Shown here in pieces: positions 60,643 through 64,000 of a stretch of DNA of 64,000 bases. Source of the stretch: UBA7803 sp041686955 (GTDB taxonomy: Bacteria; Pseudomonadota; Gammaproteobacteria; Pseudomonadales; Azotimanducaceae); NCBI GenBank assembly GCA_041686955.1, contig JAWLCV010000013.1, forward strand, positions 1-64,000, read 5' to 3'. Numbering within the stretch: position 1 is the stretch's first letter; every line of letters starts with the position of its first letter. The position numbers and the translations under genes were made by a program. A model generated the notes under the pieces. The model was not told the DNA's origin, did not search any database, and saw only the letters and a list, made by a program, of their open reading frames with translations.

Positions 60643-61974
60643 TCAGCCGGGGATTCTCACCGGCAGCTCGCGAATGCCGCGGATGAAGCTCGACTTCAGG
60701 TAGACGGGATCCCCCACCACCTCGATCTTCGGGAACCGCTTCAGGATCTCTTCCCAGAGCACCCTAAGCTGCAGCTCGCCGAGCCGGTTGCCGAGGCAGC
60801 GGTGGATGCCGTAGCCGAAGGAGAGGTGCTTGCGGGCGTTGGGACGGTCGATGATGAAACGGTTGGCGTTCTCGATCTCGTCTTCGTCGCGGTTGCCGGA
60901 GACGTACCACATGGCCACCCGGTCGCCCTTCGTGATCTTCTTGCCGCCGAGCTCGGTGTCCACGAGCGCGGTGCGCGCCATGTGGGCCACCGGCGACTGC
61001 CAGCGGATGATCTCCGGCACCATGTTGGCCACCAGGCTCGGATCGTTCACCAGCTTCTCGTACTCGGCCGGGTTCTCGTTCAACGCCAGCACCCCGCCCG
61101 AGATGGAGTTGCGGGTGGTGTCGTTGCCGCCGACGATGAGCAGCAGGATGTTGCCCAGGTACTCGTTGGGCGGCATGTTCCTCGTCGACTCCCCGTGCAC
61201 CAGCATGGAGATCAGGTCCTCGCCCGGCTCCTTCTCGGCGGCCCGCTGCTTCCACACGGCATCGAAGTATTCCCAGCACTTCCACAGCTCCTTGAAGCCG
61301 TCCTCCGGGGTCTCGAAGTACTCCGGGTTGCCGATGTTCTGGGTCACGTCGGACCAGTGGATGAGCTTGTCCCGGTCTTCCTGGGGAATGGCAAACAGGG
61401 TCGCCAGGGTCCGGCCGGTGAGGTCGACAGAAACTTCACGCACCCAGTTGAAGGTCTCGTTACGGGGCAGACCGTCGAGAATGATACCGGCCCGCTCGCG
61501 GATCAGACCCTCCAGCGCGGCGATTCGCCGCGGCGAGAACATGGGCGCCACGACCTTGCGCTGCTCGTCGTGCTTGGGCGGATCCTCCATGATGAACATG
61601 GGCAGATGGAACATGGGATCCGGCTCTTCTTCCTCCATCTGGCCGCCGAGCTGGATTCCGCCCAGGCGGGAGTCGGAGGAGAAGATCTGGTGGTGGGTGT
61701 CGACGTAGACGATGTCCTGGTATTTGGTCACCGACCAGTAGGGACCGAACTGGCTGTCCTCGGTGTAGTTCACCGGGTCTTCCTTGCGCAGCCGCTCGAA
61801 GTACGGCAGCACCGTGTTCGCCTCGAACAGATCCGGGTGGCCCGGATTCATTCGGTTCAGGGGCAGGGAGTACGGATCCTGGTGGACGTCGATGGCCCAC
61901 TGCTCCATCAGCTCCCGATTCGAGCGGCGCAGGTTCTCCCGGCGCGACGCGCTAGTGCGTTCAGCTTCGCTCAT
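60643..61974 (-). CDS. Cytochrome P450, CYP153-like
   Basis: The 443-residue soluble P450 has haem ligand Cys393 in FGYGIHRCLGNR, an ExxR helix (EIIRWQSP region) and the I-helix sequence LIVGGNDTTRNSISGGVLALNENP, which is characteristic of CYP153 alkane/fatty-acid terminal hydroxylases. AAGGAGA lies 7 nt before the ATG. CYP153 genes often sit with a ferredoxin and a ferredoxin reductase; neither is adjacent here. A sulfotransferase gene lies downstream beyond the tRNA. The likely substrates are medium-chain alkanes, alcohols or acids. Confidence 0.9.
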   Translation of the reverse strand: MSEAERTSASRRENLRRSNRELMEQWAIDVHQDPYSLPLNRMNPGHPDLFEANTVLPYFERLRKEDPVNYTEDSQFGPYWSVTKYQDIVYVDTHHQIFSSDSRLGGIQLGGQMEEEEPDPMFHLPMFIMEDPPKHDEQRKVVAPMFSPRRIAALEGLIRERAGIILDGLPRNETFNWVREVSVDLTGRTLATLFAIPQEDRDKLIHWSDVTQNIGNPEYFETPEDGFKELWKCWEYFDAVWKQRAAEKEPGEDLISMLVHGESTRNMPPNEYLGNILLLIVGGNDTTRNSISGGVLALNENPAEYEKLVNDPSLVANMVPEIIRWQSPVAHMARTALVDTELGGKKITKGDRVAMWYVSGNRDEDEIENANRFIIDRPNARKHLSFGYGIHRCLGNRLGELQLRVLWEEILKRFPKIEVVGDPVYLKSSFIRGIRELPVRIPG

Positions 61975-62059
61975 GAGTTGATCTCCTTTACGCTGCCTGC
62001 AGGGCGGCGTCCAAACAGTTCCGGATGACGGGCAGTAGAGTACTCGTTCGAGGGCATCT

Positions 62060-62070
62060 TGTCAGTGACA
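62060..62070. promoter_or_regulatory. Perfect 11-bp palindrome upstream of the P450
   Basis: TGTCAGTGACA is a perfect palindrome about 86 bp before the P450 ATG, in the 166-bp gap after the kinase gene. A weak promoter-like pair overlaps it. It may be an operator; the cognate regulator is unknown. Confidence 0.35.
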
Positions 62071-62140
62071 GGGCGCACGGCGGCCCGCCGCTTCCACGGC
62101 GGCCCCGCCCCTTCCGGAGCCGGGCCGGGGCAGGCTCCGC

Positions 62141-62932
62141 TCAGGCCCGGTCGGCGTCCGGGTACTCCGGAAGCTCCAGCACACCCAGGCCGCGCCGGGC
62201 GGCGCGCCGGGCACCGCGACGCTCCATCTGCAGGCGAACCCGTTCGCGCATGTCCGCCGCCTGAGCGAGGCTGCAGTTGCTGGTGCGGCAATAGGCCATC
62301 ACCAGCTCCGACCAATGCCCGTTCATGTAGACGAGGTCGTCGGGGTGGGAGCACAGGATGCCCAGGCTCCGTTCCCGCATGCGCCGGCTGAGCGGGTGCT
62401 TCAGGAACTTGATGTCCTGAACGTCGATGAGTCCGAAGCGGCCGTCCGGTAGCTGGATCACGTGTCCCAGATGCAGACCGCGAAAATACACCCCCAGATC
62501 GTGCAGCCTGGCCACGAACGCGGCAAGGGCCTTGAGATCGAAGCGCCCGCCCAGATCCCGCAACGGGGTGCCTTCGAGGCGCTCGTAGACGACGAAGGAC
62601 TGGTCTCCGCCCGCCACCCGGCCATGGGTCCGATAGCGGGGCACGGGCACATCGAGGCGCTCGAGCTCCGTCAGCGCCCGGCGGAAGCGGTCGTGGTACG
62701 GCCACACGAGGTCTGACGACCAGGGATGACGGCGGCGCCAGATCTTGGTAATCAGGCGCCGCCCGTCGGCGTCGGCATGCTCCAGCACGACCGGGGCGCC
62801 GTTCTTCGTGCTCAGAACGTGGGAACGGTTGCAGTGGGCGGCGAGCTCCGCCGCCGGGAGGATCAGGGCCCCGCGATGGTCGTCGAGCGGACCGCTCGAC
62901 CCACCTCGGGGCTCGCGACTGTCGTCGGACAA
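62141..62932 (-). CDS. Kdo/WaaP-type lipopolysaccharide kinase family protein
   Basis: The 263-residue small-molecule kinase fold resembles WaaP/InaA. A catalytic-loop-like LHLGHVIQLPDG is followed by GLIDVQDIKFL, matching the HxxNxG...D pattern with the Asn replaced by His. An N-terminal beta-lobe lysine (RLITKIWRRRHPWSSDL) is present. The start is a TTG at 62932 with GAGGG upstream. A good promoter lies 33 bp ahead. It may phosphorylate an LPS sugar, but the active-site change leaves activity uncertain. Confidence 0.75.
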   Translation of the reverse strand: MSDDSREPRGGSSGPLDDHRGALILPAAELAAHCNRSHVLSTKNGAPVVLEHADADGRRLITKIWRRRHPWSSDLVWPYHDRFRRALTELERLDVPVPRYRTHGRVAGGDQSFVVYERLEGTPLRDLGGRFDLKALAAFVARLHDLGVYFRGLHLGHVIQLPDGRFGLIDVQDIKFLKHPLSRRMRERSLGILCSHPDDLVYMNGHWSELVMAYCRTSNCSLAQAADMRERVRLQMERRGARRAARRGLGVLELPEYPDADRA

Positions 62933-62964
62933 GCAGGGATGCCCTCGAAGGATGAATGTTCCGG

Positions 62965-62993
62965 ATAGTAGTCCCGGACGGGGGCCGGGTCAA
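62965..62993 (-). promoter_or_regulatory. Promoter of the WaaP-like kinase gene
   Basis: On the minus strand: TTGACC (62993-62988), a 17-bp spacer and TACTAT (62970-62965), about 33 bp before the TTG start. The -35 overlaps the 3' end of the upstream hydrolase gene. Confidence 0.65.
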
Positions 62994-63931
62994 AGCCCTT
63001 TTGCCGGCGGATCGGCGGCGTTTTTTCCACGATGAATGAAGGTTTCGAGCTGTTCCAGAAAGTAGCCGCGAGGGGTCTCCATGAAGGCGGCGTGGTCCCC
63101 GCCGGGGATGACTACCCAGGCCTTGTCGTCGGTGTCGAGGCGCGTGAACAGCTTCGCGTGCACGTCGTCCAGGGCCAGGGGATCGTGGTAACCCTCGAGC
63201 AGCAGGGTGGGAAGGCGCACCGCGGCGCCGTCGAGCTGACGCCACTGATCCAGGCGCCGCCAATCTGCGCGCACCGGATCCGCCGCGAGGGCGGCGGCCA
63301 CGAACGCCTCCCGCGCCGCAGCACTGATGGCCCCGGGCACGATGAAGTCCGCCGCAGCGGCCTCGGCCGTGGTGGGCTGCCGCGGCGGCGGCCCGTCGGC
63401 GCCCGGCGGCTCCCGGTCGATGCCCGGGCGCACCGGATAGCCGAAGATGATCAGCCCCGACAGCAGGTCGGGACGCCGCTGCGCCACCAGTTGCGCCACC
63501 ATGGCGCCGTAGGACCAGCCGAACAGGTACGGGCGGGGCGCGTTCGGTGCCCCGGCCGTCAGCCACTCGAGCACACCCACCACGTCCGCCGCCGCCCGCT
63601 CGGGGGTGAGCCAACCGGATTCGTCCCGGGGGGTTTCGCCGTAGCCGCGCAGGTCGACACCGAAGCCGGCAATGCGCCGCGTCACCAGACCGTCCATGAG
63701 GGACCGGGCTTCCCCCGGAACCTGAAGATCGAAATCCGGACGCGTGCTCCAGGTGCGCCCGTGCACCAGAAGCACGCGGGCCGCTGGTGCCGGCGGCGAC
63801 TTCTCCCACACCCGCAGCGGATGGCCGTCGACCACCACCTCGTGGGCCCGAGGCGCCGGCTCGGCGGCGGCCGGCCCAGCCGAGAGCAGCGCCATCACGA
63901 GCAGGCCGGCCAGGCGGCGCTTCGGCGTCAT
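62990..63931 (-). CDS. Secreted alpha/beta hydrolase
   Basis: The 313-residue product has a signal peptide (RRLAGLLVMALLSAGPAAA) and an alpha/beta hydrolase fold: VLLVHGRTWSTR, the nucleophile elbow GWSYGA, a probable acid in LEGYHDPLAL, and catalytic His in PGGDHAAF. Three ATGs are tandem; the third (63931) has GGAGGT at the ideal 6-nt distance. The upstream dehydratase stop overlaps these ATGs, so the pair is probably one operon. The substrate is unknown. Confidence 0.87.
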   Translation of the reverse strand: MTPKRRLAGLLVMALLSAGPAAAEPAPRAHEVVVDGHPLRVWEKSPPAPAARVLLVHGRTWSTRPDFDLQVPGEARSLMDGLVTRRIAGFGVDLRGYGETPRDESGWLTPERAAADVVGVLEWLTAGAPNAPRPYLFGWSYGAMVAQLVAQRRPDLLSGLIIFGYPVRPGIDREPPGADGPPPRQPTTAEAAAADFIVPGAISAAAREAFVAAALAADPVRADWRRLDQWRQLDGAAVRLPTLLLEGYHDPLALDDVHAKLFTRLDTDDKAWVVIPGGDHAAFMETPRGYFLEQLETFIHRGKNAADPPAKGL

Positions 63932-63933
63932 CA

Positions 63934-64000
63934 TCATACCTCCGGCGTCCGCCCAGCCAGCACGGTGGCGAACACGTCGGCGTCCACGTTGCCGCCGGTG
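63934..64000 (-). CDS. C-terminal end of a threonine/serine dehydratase-like gene (partial)
   Basis: Only the last 21 codons and the TGA are inside the window: TGGNVDADVFATVLAGRTPEV. The GGNVD stretch followed by a helix is the usual end of fold-type II PLP threonine/serine (or hydroxyaspartate) dehydratases. The stop lies in the ATGATGATG start cluster of the secreted hydrolase. The call rests on a short segment. Confidence 0.6.
   Translation of the reverse strand, partial: TGGNVDADVFATVLAGRTPEV

Noticed and set aside
61971..63809. A 612-codon minus-strand frame across the kinase and hydrolase genes
   Set aside because: It is out of frame with two well-supported genes and is rich in Arg/Gly/Ala as shadows are; those genes have signal peptide, motifs and ribosome sites.

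Overview
This is a GC-rich chromosomal window, almost certainly from a gammaproteobacterium. The basis is the housekeeping order miaB-phoH-ybeY-corC-lnt ... leuS-lptE-holA (all minus strand, 24.2 to 7.0 kb), plus cobST-like genes, a Deg-family protease, folK, a fused pabB-pabC and a tRNA-Gly. Genes are tightly packed, often overlapping as ATGA or TTGA, and many start at GTG or TTG. No phage, insertion sequence or CRISPR array was seen.

Layout: 0-2.3 kb, cobaltochelatase-like cobT (cut by the window edge) and cobS; 2.3-2.7 kb, an intergenic region with a heptamer repeat array; 2.7-7.1 kb, an RND pump and its adaptor; 7.0-11.1 kb, holA, lptE, leuS; 11.2-18.6 kb, an accessory block inside the conserved cluster (two GMC oxidoreductases, a sensor kinase whose phospho-acceptor His is Glu, an AlkP-superfamily phosphohydrolase, a GT2 glycosyltransferase); 18.5-24.2 kb, YCII protein, lnt, corC, ybeY, phoH, miaB; 24.3-26.2 kb, DUF1820 and an acyl-CoA synthetase.

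26.1-35.5 kb looks like one regulon around a SARP/AfsR-type ATPase regulator. Its parts are two duplicated DUF4242 proteins, a flavin monooxygenase, an OsmC-like protein, and a divergent operon of a cysteine synthase-glutaredoxin fusion, an isopenicillin-N-synthase-like oxygenase and an AhpD-like protein. The osmC and cysK-grx promoters share an identically spaced CCACGC-N25-CCACGC-N6-CACGC element. This is my best candidate for an undescribed system.

35.5-42.1 kb: leucine dehydrogenase with a divergent Lrp regulator, a ferredoxin-reductase-like flavoprotein, a cereblon-like CULT protein (thalidomide-binding fold), a PTPS-III-like pterin enzyme with an SDR and a YhhQ transporter, and a CorA channel. 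42.1-54.3 kb: LLM flavoprotein, a TIR-like membrane protein with GSP repeats, a double-domain CoA transferase, an unknown secreted protein, folK, alcohol dehydrogenase, Deg protease, MFS transporter, PabB-PabC fusion and a small beta-barrel. 54.4-62.0 kb: a TetR-controlled catabolic set (hydrolase, TonB receptor, decayed acyl-CoA ligase) sharing one operator, then a sulfotransferase, tRNA-Gly(CCC) and a CYP153-like P450. 62.1-64.0 kb: WaaP-like kinase, secreted hydrolase and the tail of a threonine-dehydratase-like gene.

Starts were chosen by eye from ribosome-binding sites, overlaps and family N-termini. Functions rest on motifs I could read, not on database searches.
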